Of a DNA stretch of 64,000 bases, positions 33,688 to 42,867 are shown piece by piece. The notes under the pieces are model-generated. The model made no database searches, was not told where the DNA came from, and saw only the letters and a list, made by a program, of their open reading frames with translations. Origin of the DNA: Obesumbacterium proteus. GTDB lineage: Bacteria; Pseudomonadota; Gammaproteobacteria; Enterobacterales; Enterobacteriaceae. A program made the position numbers and the translations under genes. The stretch lies in the NCBI RefSeq assembly GCF_001586165.1, contig NZ_CP014608.1, forward strand, positions 3,224,001 through 3,288,000, given 5' to 3'. The number at the start of each line of letters is the position of its first letter. Within the stretch, counting starts at the first letter, position 1.

Positions 33688-33861
33688 AAGGCTATCCTGA
33701 TTGTTGGAATAAAGAGTGTGATACAAACAACATCACGTTACGGCATCTGTACTCAGGGTGCAATAAGCCTGTTATCTTGCTGTTAAGGAGTTTGTGGGGG
33801 TGCTGTTTTAACCGTCAATCACGCGTTTTCTTTCGCTCTGGGCGCCTTTGCACATTGCACA

Positions 33862-33876
33862 TGATTGCTATTTGCA
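33862..33876. promoter_or_regulatory. possible Fur box upstream of tonB
   Basis: Reverse complement TGCAAAT-A-GCAATCA resembles the 7-1-7 Fur pattern TGATAAT-N-ATTATCA in 9 of 14 positions. Distance to the tonB start is about 75 bp. tonB is Fur-regulated in E. coli. Confidence 0.4.
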
Positions 33877-33948
33877 TTTAAACTTGCAGGCTCATTGAGT
33901 AAAGAACATTTGGGTTAAATCAATCCGTCAAACCAGGTTGCTAACACT

Positions 33949-34761
33949 TTGTCGCTGAAAACATCACCACTGAAGAAGTTTTTCCTGACGCGTCGTCTTT
34001 CATGGCCAACGACGTTGTCCATCGGGTTGCATTCAACGCTAATCGCTGGTTTGCTGTATGCCTCTGCGCAGGAAATGCTGCATATGCCCGCTGAGGAGCT
34101 GGAACCGATCAATGTGGTAATGGTTAACCCTGCGATGTTTGCCGCTCCGGCACCTGTCGCGATCCCTCAGCCAGATGCCAAACCGGAGGCTGCTCCGCCG
34201 CCACCGCCAAAAGAAGAGCCGAAGCCAGAACCTAAACCAGAGCCCGAGCCAAAACCGGAACCTAAGCCCGAGCCTAAGCCCATCATTAAGCCAAAACCGA
34301 AACCAGTGAAGAAAGAGGTTGTTAAACCTCAGCCGAAAAAAGTGGTTGAAGAGAAGCCGCGCGAAGAGACGCCAAACCGCACGGTGACGTCGCCTGAAAC
34401 GTCGACCTCAAGCACATCGACGCACAGCAGCACATCGACGACGAAGGCGAGTAACAATACCGTCAGTGCGCCAGCGGTTGCTGCGGTAGCCAGTGGCCCA
34501 CAGGCTTTGAGCATTGTGAAACCGATGTATCCAGCGCGTGCCTTTGCGTTAAAACAAGAAGGCAAGGTTGTGATTCGTTATGACGTTGATAGCAATGGAC
34601 GAGTGACGAACGTGGAGATCATCTCCGCTGAGCCGCGCAACTTGTTTGAACGCGAAGTGAAACAGGCGCTGAAAAAGTGGCGTTTTGCGACGGGTCGTGA
34701 AGGGAAGGGATTGACCAAGACGATTATCTTCCGCATCACCGGTGATACTGAAATTCAATAA
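33949..34761 (+). CDS. tonB: energy transducer TonB
   Basis: 270 residues. A basic N-terminus and one membrane anchor (TTLSIGLHSTLIAGLLYAS, with the conserved Ser/His of the ExbB contact), a long Pro-Glu/Pro-Lys spacer (EPKPEPKPEP type), and the C-terminal TonB domain with YPARAFALKQEGKVVIRYDV and NLFEREVKQALKKWRF. Couples proton motive force to outer-membrane receptors. No ATG is available ahead of the anchor: the best start is TTG at 33949 with AGG upstream. The spacer is longer than in E. coli (239 aa total). Confidence 0.95.
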   Translation: MSLKTSPLKKFFLTRRLSWPTTLSIGLHSTLIAGLLYASAQEMLHMPAEELEPINVVMVNPAMFAAPAPVAIPQPDAKPEAAPPPPPKEEPKPEPKPEPEPKPEPKPEPKPIIKPKPKPVKKEVVKPQPKKVVEEKPREETPNRTVTSPETSTSSTSTHSSTSTTKASNNTVSAPAVAAVASGPQALSIVKPMYPARAFALKQEGKVVIRYDVDSNGRVTNVEIISAEPRNLFEREVKQALKKWRFATGREGKGLTKTIIFRITGDTEIQ

Positions 34762-34782
34762 CCGCGGCGAGATCAATAAAAA

Positions 34783-34812
34783 AGCCAGTCACATTGTGAA
34801 CTGGCTTTTTTT
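34783..34812. terminator. bidirectional terminator tonB/yciA
   Basis: GCCAGT / ACTGGC with inner CAC / GTG and a bulged A, flanked by A-run on the left and T-run on the right; lies between convergent tonB and yciA. Confidence 0.88.
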
Positions 34813-34837
34813 GTAGGCTTAAATCGTGGTGAAGATC

Positions 34838-35266
34838 TTAATCGTCGAAGCCAACGCGGAAGTTCTCTTTGCCCGCAGGCAAGGTGCGTGACTTGTTGTC
34901 ATCATCAACTGCCACGTAGGTAAAGACGGCTTCAGTGACGCAGTAACGTTGTCCAATCGGGTCAGAGGACACCTTTTTCACCCACACCTCGATATTTACA
35001 GTAATGGAACTGCGGCCAGTGCGGATACAGCGTGCGTAACAACACACCACATCGCCCACGGCGACCGGCTTCAAAAAGGTGATACCGTTAACCGCCACGG
35101 TAACAACACGTCCTTCAGCCACTTCTTTTGCCAGAATTGCGCCGCCGATGTCCATCTGCGACATAATCCAGCCACCGAAAATATCACCATTGGCGTTAGT
35201 GTCGGCTGGCATTGCCAAAGTACGAAGGACAAGCTCTCCCTCAGGGAAACGATGTTTTTCGCTCAT
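34838..35266 (-). CDS. yciA: acyl-CoA thioesterase YciA
   Basis: 142 residues, single hot-dog domain. Contains the family segment RTLAMPADTNANGDIFGGWIMSQMD, with the Asp/Asn catalytic region, and VTVAVNGITFLKPVAVGDVV. Hydrolyses a range of acyl-CoAs as a hexamer. The gene lies next to yciB on the same strand, 64 bp apart, as in E. coli. Confidence 0.96.
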   Translation of the reverse strand: MSEKHRFPEGELVLRTLAMPADTNANGDIFGGWIMSQMDIGGAILAKEVAEGRVVTVAVNGITFLKPVAVGDVVCCYARCIRTGRSSITVNIEVWVKKVSSDPIGQRYCVTEAVFTYVAVDDDNKSRTLPAGKENFRVGFDD

Positions 35267-35329
35267 AAATGTCAGTCTTATTCTTTTCAGTTACCACTTT
35301 CCTGAAGCAGATTGCGTTCAGGAAAAACC

Positions 35330-35875
35330 TTATTTGCCGAGCTTTTGTTCTTCGGTCATATGGCGGTAGATGTATACGCCGCTTAATAACGTGAAGACCA
35401 GCGTCAGTGCCGTCAGTCCAAAGACTTTAAAATCAACCCAAACGCTTTGCGGCATCCAGAACGCCACATACAGGTTAGCGATACCACAGGCCATAAAGAA
35501 CAGCGCCCACGCCGCGTTCAGGCGCGACCACACAACATCTGGCAGCGAAATTTCTTTACCGAGCATGCGTTGGATCAACGGTTTTTTCAGCACGATTTGG
35601 CTTACCAGCAGCGCGATGGAGAACAGTGCGTAGATAACGGTCACTTTCCATTTGATGAACAAATCGTTATGGAATACCAGCGTCAGCGTACCGAAAATAG
35701 CCACCATCACGAAGGTGATGAGCGTCATTTTTTCCACTTTACGATATTTAAGCCAGGTCACGATTAGCGCTACCGCGGTGGCGGCGATTAACGCGCCAGA
35801 GGCCACGTAAATGTCATAAAGCTTGTAACAGACAAAAAATACTACTAGGGGCAGAAAATCTAAAAGCTGCTTCAT
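35330..35875 (-). CDS. yciB: inner-membrane septation protein YciB (IspZ family)
   Basis: 181 residues from ATG 35875 (MKQLLDFLPLVVFF), as in E. coli (179 aa); four more upstream codons are not used. Five hydrophobic helices. FHNDLFIKWKVTVIYALFS and KKPLIQRMLGKEISLP are diagnostic. Takes part in cell-envelope synthesis and septation with YciC/DcrB partners in E. coli. Confidence 0.95.
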   Translation of the reverse strand: MKQLLDFLPLVVFFVCYKLYDIYVASGALIAATAVALIVTWLKYRKVEKMTLITFVMVAIFGTLTLVFHNDLFIKWKVTVIYALFSIALLVSQIVLKKPLIQRMLGKEISLPDVVWSRLNAAWALFFMACGIANLYVAFWMPQSVWVDFKVFGLTALTLVFTLLSGVYIYRHMTEEQKLGK

Positions 35876-36104
35876 ATACCTGTCCATAAATCAGTTAACC
35901 GAGCGACTATACCCGATTCAGTGCGGTGAGGCATTAAAACCCTAACGCGTACCTGTTCTCATTATCGCGCATAATGCCGCCGAGTGGGATGCAACGGCGG
36001 CTATTTTTGCAAATACTTACAAGATGGCATAATGCTTGCTATCACCTTGATAAGTTTGTTGCTTACACGCATGATGTAGCAAGCGTGTAAAGAAGGTAAG
36101 CGAC

Positions 36105-37877
36105 ATGAAATGGAAATTTATTAACGGCTGGATGCCGGGTTTAGCCCTCTTGATGGGGTATCAGCGGGAGTGGCTGACAAGTGATATTCGTGCCGGGCTT
36201 TCGGTTGCCGCCGTGGCTTTGCCGGTGGCGATTGCCTACGCTGATTTAGCGGGCGTTGGCGCTATCGTTGGGCTCTATTCTTGCGTATTCCCAATGATTG
36301 CCTATGCGCTGTTCGGTTCGTCGCGTCAGGTTATTGTGGGGCCAGATACGGCCACCTGTGCGGTGATCGCGGCGGTTGTAACGCCGCTTGCCGCAGGTAA
36401 CGCCGAGCTTCAATGGCAGTTGTGCATCATGATGACGCTGATGACCGGCGGTTGGTGTTTGATCGCCAGCCGTTTTCGGCTCGGCGCGCTGGCCGATTTG
36501 CTATCGCGGCCCATTCTCACCGGATTACTCAACGGTCTGACGATCACGATTATTGTCGATCAGTTAGGCAAAATTTTTGGCTTCCAAACCAAAGCGCGTG
36601 AGCTTATCGAACGCTTGCTGTCGCTGCCGCATGATTTACTCGGAAGCCACTGGCCAACCATGCTGTTATCACTGCTCACGCTGGTGGTGCTGATCGGCGT
36701 GAGGCGACTGCGCCCGAGTTGGCCAGCGCCGCTTATCGCGATGTGTCTGGCAATGTTGTTGGTATGGCTTTTTGAGTTGCCGCGTCATGGCATACGCACG
36801 ATTGGCGGGTTCAGCGATGGTTTGCCGATTGTGCAATGGCCAAGCTTCCAGCCGGGCTTACTGCGTGACTTGGTGATCCCCTCGCTTAACCTGGCGTTGA
36901 TTAGCTTTGTTAGCTTGATGCTCACCGCGCGTAGCTTTGCCGCTAAAAATGGTTATGAGGTCAACGCCGACGCCGAGTTTCGAGCGCTTGGCGTAGCCAA
37001 TATCGTTTCGGGGCTATCGCAGGGTTTTGCCATCAGCGGCACCAGCTCACGAACGGCGGTGAACGATGCCAACGGCGGTAAAAGCCAGCTTGTTTCCATT
37101 GTGGCGGCGGTGGTGATTGGCGTGGTAGTTTTGTTCTTCACCTCTCCGTTGCAGTACATTCCCGTCTCGGCTCTTGGCGTGGTGTTAGTTTATGCGTCGT
37201 GGTCATTGCTGGATTTTCGCACGATCATTCAGCTGCGTCGGCGTAACCCACCGGCGTTTCGCTTGGCGCTCTTTACCTTTGCCAGCGTGATGTTAGTGGG
37301 GGTTATGCCGGGGATCGGTCTGGCCGTTTTACTCGGTCTACTCCAGTTTTTGCGCACCGTGTTTCGTCCAACGGAACAACTGCTGGGCGTGAACGAAGAG
37401 GGCATGATCCACTCGTTAGGCAACGGCGCGCAGGTTAAAGCGGTCGAAGGCGTGTTGATGTATCGGTTTAACTCGCCGCTGACCTATTTCAACGTCAGCT
37501 ATTTTAAAAGACGAGTGCTCAATTTGGTTGATGGCATGCCGTTCCAGCCGCGCTGGGTGGTGATTGATGCGGTCGCCAGCTTTACCTATCCTGATATCAG
37601 CGTGATCTCGGCTATTGATGAACTGAAACGCGATTTAAAACAGCGCAACGTTAAATTGGTGTTAGCTGGTAGAAGAACTGACCTCAAACGCTGGTTCAGC
37701 GCAAACCGAGCGAAGGGCGAAGAGAAAGGGCTATTGTTTGTTTCCGATCTCTATTTGGCGCTCAAGTTTATTCAGAGTAGCGAGTGCGTAAACTGTGAGC
37801 CTTCACCGCCGAGTGAAACCAAGGTACTGGCGCTGGAAGATAAGAGCGCACGACATCAACCGCCAATAGAACCTTAA
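36105..37877 (+). CDS. SulP-family anion transporter with STAS domain
   Basis: 590 residues. SulP signature near the start: VAAVALPVAIAYADLAGVGAIVGLYSCVFP, then 10-14 helices to about residue 425; the C-terminal STAS domain (about 440-545) has VVIDAVASFTYPDISVISAI, where the usual Asp-x-Ser is changed to D-x-V-A. The tail carries two Cys (SECVNCEP). Sulfate, bicarbonate or dicarboxylate are possible substrates; it is not E. coli DauA judged by its different N-terminus. Its insertion between yciB and yciC differs from E. coli, where these two genes are close. Confidence 0.88.
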   Translation: MKWKFINGWMPGLALLMGYQREWLTSDIRAGLSVAAVALPVAIAYADLAGVGAIVGLYSCVFPMIAYALFGSSRQVIVGPDTATCAVIAAVVTPLAAGNAELQWQLCIMMTLMTGGWCLIASRFRLGALADLLSRPILTGLLNGLTITIIVDQLGKIFGFQTKARELIERLLSLPHDLLGSHWPTMLLSLLTLVVLIGVRRLRPSWPAPLIAMCLAMLLVWLFELPRHGIRTIGGFSDGLPIVQWPSFQPGLLRDLVIPSLNLALISFVSLMLTARSFAAKNGYEVNADAEFRALGVANIVSGLSQGFAISGTSSRTAVNDANGGKSQLVSIVAAVVIGVVVLFFTSPLQYIPVSALGVVLVYASWSLLDFRTIIQLRRRNPPAFRLALFTFASVMLVGVMPGIGLAVLLGLLQFLRTVFRPTEQLLGVNEEGMIHSLGNGAQVKAVEGVLMYRFNSPLTYFNVSYFKRRVLNLVDGMPFQPRWVVIDAVASFTYPDISVISAIDELKRDLKQRNVKLVLAGRRTDLKRWFSANRAKGEEKGLLFVSDLYLALKFIQSSECVNCEPSPPSETKVLALEDKSARHQPPIEP

Positions 37878-37890
37878 AGTATCACCATAA

Positions 37891-37917
37891 AAAATGGGAG
37901 CCAGTGGCTCCCATTTT
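37891..37917. terminator. bidirectional terminator
   Basis: Perfect 12-bp arms AAAATGGGAGCC and GGCTCCCATTTT around AGT, between convergent sulP and yciC. Confidence 0.94.
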
Positions 37918-37932
37918 GCTATCACATATTGA

Positions 37933-38685
37933 TTACGCCGGTTGTCTCACCAACATATAAAGACGAGACAGATAGATAATCAGCATCGCAGAAACCAGAT
38001 TGCTCAGCGCGCCCATAATCACCATCCCCACCGTTGGGTGCAGGGCAGAAAGCACTCCGACCAACATCAGCAATGCCAGTTTCGCCGCCAGCCACAGCAT
38101 GATGGCAGGGCTAATTAAACGGACATTGGCAAACGATAGGCGGAAGCTGCTACGAATGGCTCTGATTACGCCGACCTTTTCTTCGGACATAATCATCGGC
38201 GATAACGCTAGCCCAACGGCCAATACGATACCCGGCACGATAAAGGCGGTAATACCAAGCTGAACCATCAGCGTACACAGGAACATCAGCAGTAACAGGC
38301 GTGGCAGCATCGGTGCCGAAGTACCAATCGCACGCAGAGCGCTAAGGCGTTGTCCTTGAGACACCAGCGGAATTAACGCCAACATACCGCCGAGCAGCAG
38401 CACATTACCAATCAGCGCGGAGAAACTGGCCGCAGCGGAAACTTTGAGCAGTACCATCTGCTGCTCTGGTGTCATCTGTTGCACCATTTCTTGCAGTCCC
38501 ATACCAGACGTTAGCGTTCCGTCGGCACCGGCTAAAATACTCAGATCGTCTGCGCCCGGCGTGAATGCCTGATTCAGGATCACCGAAATAAACGCGGTTA
38601 ACAGCGCTAACAGGCACAGCGTGCTTATCTGATGACGGAAGAAGTTAAAACTGTCACGGTACAATGTACGGGCCGTGATTGGCAT
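37933..38685 (-). CDS. yciC: inner-membrane protein YciC (UPF0259)
   Basis: 250 residues from ATG 38685 with a GGAG site (E. coli YciC 247 aa). Six helices; MPITARTLYRDSFNFFRHQ and QGQRLSALRAIGTSAPMLPRL match the family. Predicted envelope-function protein; in E. coli it is linked to yciB. The 8 upstream codons lack support. Confidence 0.93.
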   Translation of the reverse strand: MPITARTLYRDSFNFFRHQISTLCLLALLTAFISVILNQAFTPGADDLSILAGADGTLTSGMGLQEMVQQMTPEQQMVLLKVSAAASFSALIGNVLLLGGMLALIPLVSQGQRLSALRAIGTSAPMLPRLLLLMFLCTLMVQLGITAFIVPGIVLAVGLALSPMIMSEEKVGVIRAIRSSFRLSFANVRLISPAIMLWLAAKLALLMLVGVLSALHPTVGMVIMGALSNLVSAMLIIYLSRLYMLVRQPA

Positions 38686-38803
38686 GCAGGCGCTCCTTGG
38701 CATTTGCAACGACCCCCTAATTCACTGAAAACGGCTGTAGGATTGCCGCAGTATCAGGTTATTAGGGGATTTAGAATAATCAATGTGCGCCGATTGTACC
38801 CTG

Positions 38804-39220
38804 TTAACCGGGGAAGTGGCACCCCGTCGCTATTTTACTGGCGAATTCTTCAGCGTTTGGCGGGGTGAGCGCGGCAAGCCCATAGGCGGCGCGGGCGCGA
38901 TCGCAGGCTTCGTTAGGTTCTCCAAACTCCCAAGATTGAGAAAATTCTCGGCAGGGTGAGGGGCGGTTCTCATACATAGAACACATCACGTTTTGACCAA
39001 TTTCACCGCGTAAATTGATACAGCGCGGTTTTTTAGTATTGGTACCCTGCATACAGCGCATATAAGGGTTGACCTGTTCGGTCAGCGAAGCGGGCACGAG
39101 GCCTCCGGCATCATCTGCTTCAGCCCAATAAAATGAAACGCGAAAATAGCCGCAGCATGCACCACATGAGATGCAGGGATTGTGTTGTGAGATCGTTGGA
39201 ATTGTTTGTCTGTTACTCAT
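38804..39220 (-). CDS. YkgJ-family cysteine-cluster protein
   Basis: 138 residues from ATG 39220. The N-terminal CISCGACCGYFRV and later RCMQG, RCINL, CSMYENRPSPCREF match the CxxCxxCC family (Zn/Fe chelating). The cysteines suggest a metal or Fe-S site. Function not known. An upstream ATG at 39256 adds 12 residues without support. Confidence 0.85.
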   Translation of the reverse strand: MSNRQTIPTISQHNPCISCGACCGYFRVSFYWAEADDAGGLVPASLTEQVNPYMRCMQGTNTKKPRCINLRGEIGQNVMCSMYENRPSPCREFSQSWEFGEPNEACDRARAAYGLAALTPPNAEEFASKIATGCHFPG

Positions 39221-39346
39221 CTTGATTTCCCACCACTCCTTATGGCTTCGAACCAAAACAATCGGAATAGAAAAATTACTCCGAGGTTAATTTTACGTCA
39301 ATCAACTTGGATGAGATGCGTGAGGTATGTTTATAACTCGTTAAAA

Positions 39347-39360
39347 TTGATCCATATCAA
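39347..39360 (+). promoter_or_regulatory. FNR-binding site upstream of ompW
   Basis: TTGAT-CCAT-ATCAA is a perfect FNR box about 145 bp upstream of ompW. A TATAAT follows at 39375-39380. ompW is FNR-activated in E. coli, which fits. Confidence 0.8.
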
Positions 39361-39504
39361 TTTACGTAAAATCATATAATTAATGCATGTTTAATACATG
39401 TCATTTTGTGAAAAACAATGTCATTGATGTGATCTGTGTTAGATCACGCATCATCCTTTTTAGTTATATTTCCGCACGCAGTGATAACCATATAAAGGGA
39501 AGGG

Positions 39505-40146
39505 ATGATGAAAAAAATTACACTTGCGCTATGTGTGGCAGCAACGCTGGCACCATCTTTCGCTATGGCTCATCAGGCGGGTGATATTATTGTTCGTGCC
39601 GGTACCGCGACGGTACGCCCAACGGAAAGCAGTGATAACGTAATGGGACTGGGCGGATTTAAGATCGATAACGATACCCAGTTAGGATTAACGTTCAGCT
39701 ACTTAATCACGGATAACATTGGTGTTGAATTGCTGGGAGCAACGCCGTTCCAGCACAAAGTAGGTTTGCAGGCGACGGGTGATATTGCATCTGCACGTCA
39801 ATTGCCACCGACGTTGATGGCTCAGTGGTATTTCGGTAAAGCCGAAGACAAGCTGCGCCCTTATGTCGGTGTGGGTATCAACTACACCAATTTCTACGAT
39901 GCGAAGTTTAATAACACGGGTAAAAGCATTGGATTGCATGATCTGAGCGTGGATAATTCATGGGGTGCTGCCGGTCAGGTGGGCTTAGACTATCTGGTTG
40001 ATAAAGACTGGATGATCAACGCATCACTGTGGTACATGGATATTGATACCACCATCAAGTTCAGAGATGGAAATAACCAAAAGCAAAGCATTGATACACA
40101 TGTTGACCCATTTGTATTCATGTTTGCCGTTGGCTATCGCTTCTAA
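39505..40146 (+). CDS. ompW: outer-membrane protein OmpW
   Basis: 213 residues: signal peptide (LALCVAATLAPSFAMA, cut before HQAG), then an eight-stranded barrel starting DIIVRAGTATVRPTESSDNV and ending in FMFAVGYRF with the C-terminal Phe needed by the BAM machine. Conserved LPPTLMAQWYF and PYVGVGINYTNFYD. Small hydrophobic-channel protein; receptor for colicin S4 in E. coli. ATGATG: either start. Strong AAGGGAAGGG site. FNR box upstream. Confidence 0.96.
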   Translation: MMKKITLALCVAATLAPSFAMAHQAGDIIVRAGTATVRPTESSDNVMGLGGFKIDNDTQLGLTFSYLITDNIGVELLGATPFQHKVGLQATGDIASARQLPPTLMAQWYFGKAEDKLRPYVGVGINYTNFYDAKFNNTGKSIGLHDLSVDNSWGAAGQVGLDYLVDKDWMINASLWYMDIDTTIKFRDGNNQKQSIDTHVDPFVFMFAVGYRF

Positions 40147-40154
40147 TCAGAAGT

Positions 40155-40228
40155 GGATATATCTAAAATAATTCAATTTGCTTGAATGGGGCTGTCAACG
40201 CGTAAGCAACTTGAAGTATGGCGGATAT
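40155..40228. repeat. shortened ERIC-like element
   Basis: A 74-bp unit whose ends are inverted: GATATATCTAAAATAATTC... and ...CAACTTGAAGTATGGCGGATAT, which are ERIC terminal sequences. The central ERIC part is missing, so it is an internally deleted copy. Confidence 0.6.
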
Positions 40229-40286
40229 AGAGGCAATAAAACGGCCAGTGTTACAGACGCAGAACAGACAAAAAGTTACAGACAAT

Positions 40287-40312
40287 AAAAAGGCGCGTTA
40301 AGCGCCTTTTTT
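40287..40312. terminator. bidirectional terminator
   Basis: AGGCGC (40291-40296) / GCGCCT (40302-40307) with A-run before and six T after, between ompW and the convergent BON gene. Confidence 0.9.
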
Positions 40313-40327
40313 GATCGCGAGAAGGAC

Positions 40328-40642
40328 TTACTTTACTCGCATATCGTTTTCAACAACGCGCACACCTTTCACCGTTTTAGCGACAGAAACTGCACGGTTG
40401 GCATCAGCAGAAGAAGAAACAAAACCGCTCAGTTGAACGCGGCCTTTAAAGGTTTCAACGCTGATTTCGGTTGATTTGAGAGATTTCTCTGCCAATAGCG
40501 CAGACTTCACCTTCGTCGTAATGACGGTATCATCAATATATCCGCCGGTGCCTTCCTGTTTGGCCGTTGGCGCACAGCCTGCCAACGCAACAGAAAAAAT
40601 CGCCGCTGCGCAAAAAGTGGTAATCGCTTTAACCCATTTCAT
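40328..40642 (-). CDS. BON-domain lipoprotein
   Basis: 104 residues. Start is ATG 40642; the TTG at 40645 overlaps its spacing to GGAGAG. Lipoprotein signal with lipobox LAGC (Cys23), then a single BON domain (VITTKVKSALLAE ... FKGRVQLSGFVSS ... KGVRVVENDMRVK). Half of the double-BON OsmY/DolP type. Probably outer-membrane or periplasmic, binding phospholipid. Lies between ompW and trpA. Confidence 0.88.
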   Translation of the reverse strand: MKWVKAITTFCAAAIFSVALAGCAPTAKQEGTGGYIDDTVITTKVKSALLAEKSLKSTEISVETFKGRVQLSGFVSSSADANRAVSVAKTVKGVRVVENDMRVK

Positions 40643-40780
40643 CAATGTCTCTCCTTGCTGTTTATAGTTGGAATGACCGATCTAATATCTAATCTAATGA
40701 TTAGCCGTCATGTCATCCGTAATCACTATAATCCATTTTTAAAAAACAGGCTTATCAATATGTAAGCATCACTAATACAA

Positions 40781-40811
40781 AAAAACCGTGCGGTACGAAT
40801 ACGGCACGGTT
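40781..40811 (-). terminator. terminator of the trp operon
   Basis: Arms AACCGTGC (40784-40791) and GCACGGTT (40804-40811), T-run on the minus strand, 31 bp after the trpA stop. Confidence 0.88.
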
Positions 40812-40841
40812 GTTGAGGCTAGGTTTATCTAAACGGCTAAC

Positions 40842-41648
40842 TTAACGGCGGGTCGCGGCTTTCATCCCACTGACGAAATCATGTAACTTTTTCAGCATCA
40901 CATCGGGTTGGTGCTGATTTTTCTCAATGATTTTGACAATAGCGGAGCCAGAAATTGCCCCAGCGGCACCCGCCTCAAGTGCCTCTTTTACCTGAGAAGG
41001 TTCAGAGATGCCAAAGCCTTGCAGCGCAGGAGGTGCCTTCAGTTCAGCTAACCGCGCGACCAAATGATGCAGCGGCAGCTGAGCGCGGGTTTCAGCACCG
41101 GTAACGCCAGCGCGAGAAAGCAGATAAGTGTAGCCTTGTCCCTGTGCGGAAATGCCTTGCAGCAAATCATCATCGGCGTTCGGTGGGCAGATGAAAATAG
41201 GAGCAATACCGTGGCGTAACGCAGCCTGACGGAACGGCATAGATTCTTCGATTGGCACGTCGGCAACCAGTACGGAATCCACACCAACTTCGGCGCAGCG
41301 CTGATAAAACTCGTCAATGCCGTTGTGGAACACCAAGTTGGCATACATCAGTAAACCAATTGGGATCTGCGGGTGCTTTTTACGAATTTCAGCCAGCAGT
41401 TCGAAACAGAGCGTTGGCGTTACGCCGGCCGCAAAAGCACGCAGCGTTGCATCCTGAATCGTTGGGCCGTCAGCCAGCGGATCGGAGAAGGGTATGCCCA
41501 GCTCTAACGCATCGGCACCGGCATCAATTAAGGTATTTACGATCTCCAGAGAGAGCGTGGGAGTAGGATCGCCAAGGGTAACGAAAGGAACGAAAGCACC
41601 TTCATTACGCGTTTTGAGTTCAGCGAACAGTTGTTGATAGCGTTCCAT
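40842..41648 (-). CDS. trpA: tryptophan synthase alpha chain
   Basis: 268 residues, the E. coli length. Cleaves indole-3-glycerol phosphate to indole and G3P; Glu49 and Asp60 equivalents lie in ALELGIPFSDPLADGPTIQ, and the LSRAGVTGAET loop closes the site. TIM barrel that pairs with TrpB in an a2b2 complex. Overlaps the trpB stop by one base (TAATG). Last gene of the trp operon. Confidence 0.98.
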   Translation of the reverse strand: MERYQQLFAELKTRNEGAFVPFVTLGDPTPTLSLEIVNTLIDAGADALELGIPFSDPLADGPTIQDATLRAFAAGVTPTLCFELLAEIRKKHPQIPIGLLMYANLVFHNGIDEFYQRCAEVGVDSVLVADVPIEESMPFRQAALRHGIAPIFICPPNADDDLLQGISAQGQGYTYLLSRAGVTGAETRAQLPLHHLVARLAELKAPPALQGFGISEPSQVKEALEAGAAGAISGSAIVKIIEKNQHQPDVMLKKLHDFVSGMKAATRR

Positions 41649-42838
41649 TAGATTTCTCCCCGCGCAGTCAAAATATCGTTAACGGTAAAAATGTCTTTAT
41701 CGCCGCGGCCTGAAAGGTTCACCACCAGCAGTTGTTCTTTATCCGGATCTTGCTCAATCATTTTTAATGCGTGTGCCAAGGCGTGAGAAGACTCCAGCGC
41801 GGGAATAATTCCCTCTTCACGCGACAAGCGTTTGAAAGCATCCAGCGCTTCATCATCGGTAATGGACACGTAATCAGCGCGACCAATGCTGTTTAAATAA
41901 GCATGCTGTGGCCCGACGGAAGGGAAGTCTAAGCCCGCAGAGATGGAATAAGACTCTTCGATTTGGCCTTCTTCGGTCTGCATCATCGGTGACTTCATAC
42001 CAAAGTAAATCCCGACTTTGCCATGCTTCAGCGGTGCGCCGTGCTGTCCGGTTTCAATGCCTAATCCACCGGGCTCAACGCCGATCAAACGCACTGATTC
42101 TTCGACGATAAAATCTGCAAACATGCCGATGGCGTTTGAACCACCGCCAACACAGGCGAGAACTGCATCAGGCAAGCGGCCTTCAAAGCCTAAAATCTGC
42201 GCCTTCGTTTCTTCCCCAATCATGCGCTGGAATTCGCGCACGATGGTTGGATATGGATGTGGGCCAGCCGCGGTGCCGAGCATGTAGTGCGCTTTGTCGT
42301 AAGAACCAGACCAGTCACGCAGCGCCTCATTACAGGCATCTTTCAGCGTAGCGGAACCGCTGGTGACAGAGATAACCTCTGCGCCCATCAAACGCATACG
42401 GAAGACGTTTGGCGATTGACGCTCAATATCTTTAGCGCCCATGTATACGCGGCATTTCAGACCGAGCAGGGCACAGGCCAGCGCAGAAGCTACGCCGTGT
42501 TGCCCAGCGCCTGTCTCGGCGATAATTTCGGTTTTGCCCATGCGCTTGGCCAACAATGCTTGGCCCAGCACTTGGTTAGTTTTATGTGCGCCGCCGTGCA
42601 GCAGGTCTTCGCGTTTCAGGTACAGTTTGGTTTTGGTGCCTTTGGTTAAGTTACGGCACAGCGTCAGTGCCGTAGGGCGACCTGCATAGTTTTTCAATAA
42701 ATCGATGAACTGTGCTTGGAACTCAGGATCTTTCTGCGCGCTGACAAAGGCTTCTTCCAACTGCTTCAGTGCAGGCATCAAGATCTGGGGAACGTACATC
42801 CCGCCAAATTCGCCGAAATAGGGGTTTAGTAGTGTCAT
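41648..42838 (-). CDS. trpB: tryptophan synthase beta chain
   Basis: 396 residues from ATG 42838 (E. coli 397); an upstream ATG adds four residues only. PLP-Lys87 region KREDLLHGGAHKTNQVLGQ, glycine loop CVGGGSNAIGMF and the catalytic-site Glu in ETGAGQHG. Joins indole with serine. Overlaps trpA; 29 bp downstream of trpC. Confidence 0.98.
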   Translation of the reverse strand: MTLLNPYFGEFGGMYVPQILMPALKQLEEAFVSAQKDPEFQAQFIDLLKNYAGRPTALTLCRNLTKGTKTKLYLKREDLLHGGAHKTNQVLGQALLAKRMGKTEIIAETGAGQHGVASALACALLGLKCRVYMGAKDIERQSPNVFRMRLMGAEVISVTSGSATLKDACNEALRDWSGSYDKAHYMLGTAAGPHPYPTIVREFQRMIGEETKAQILGFEGRLPDAVLACVGGGSNAIGMFADFIVEESVRLIGVEPGGLGIETGQHGAPLKHGKVGIYFGMKSPMMQTEEGQIEESYSISAGLDFPSVGPQHAYLNSIGRADYVSITDDEALDAFKRLSREEGIIPALESSHALAHALKMIEQDPDKEQLLVVNLSGRGDKDIFTVNDILTARGEI

Positions 42839-42867
42839 GTTATGTCCCAACCTAATTATTGATTTAA

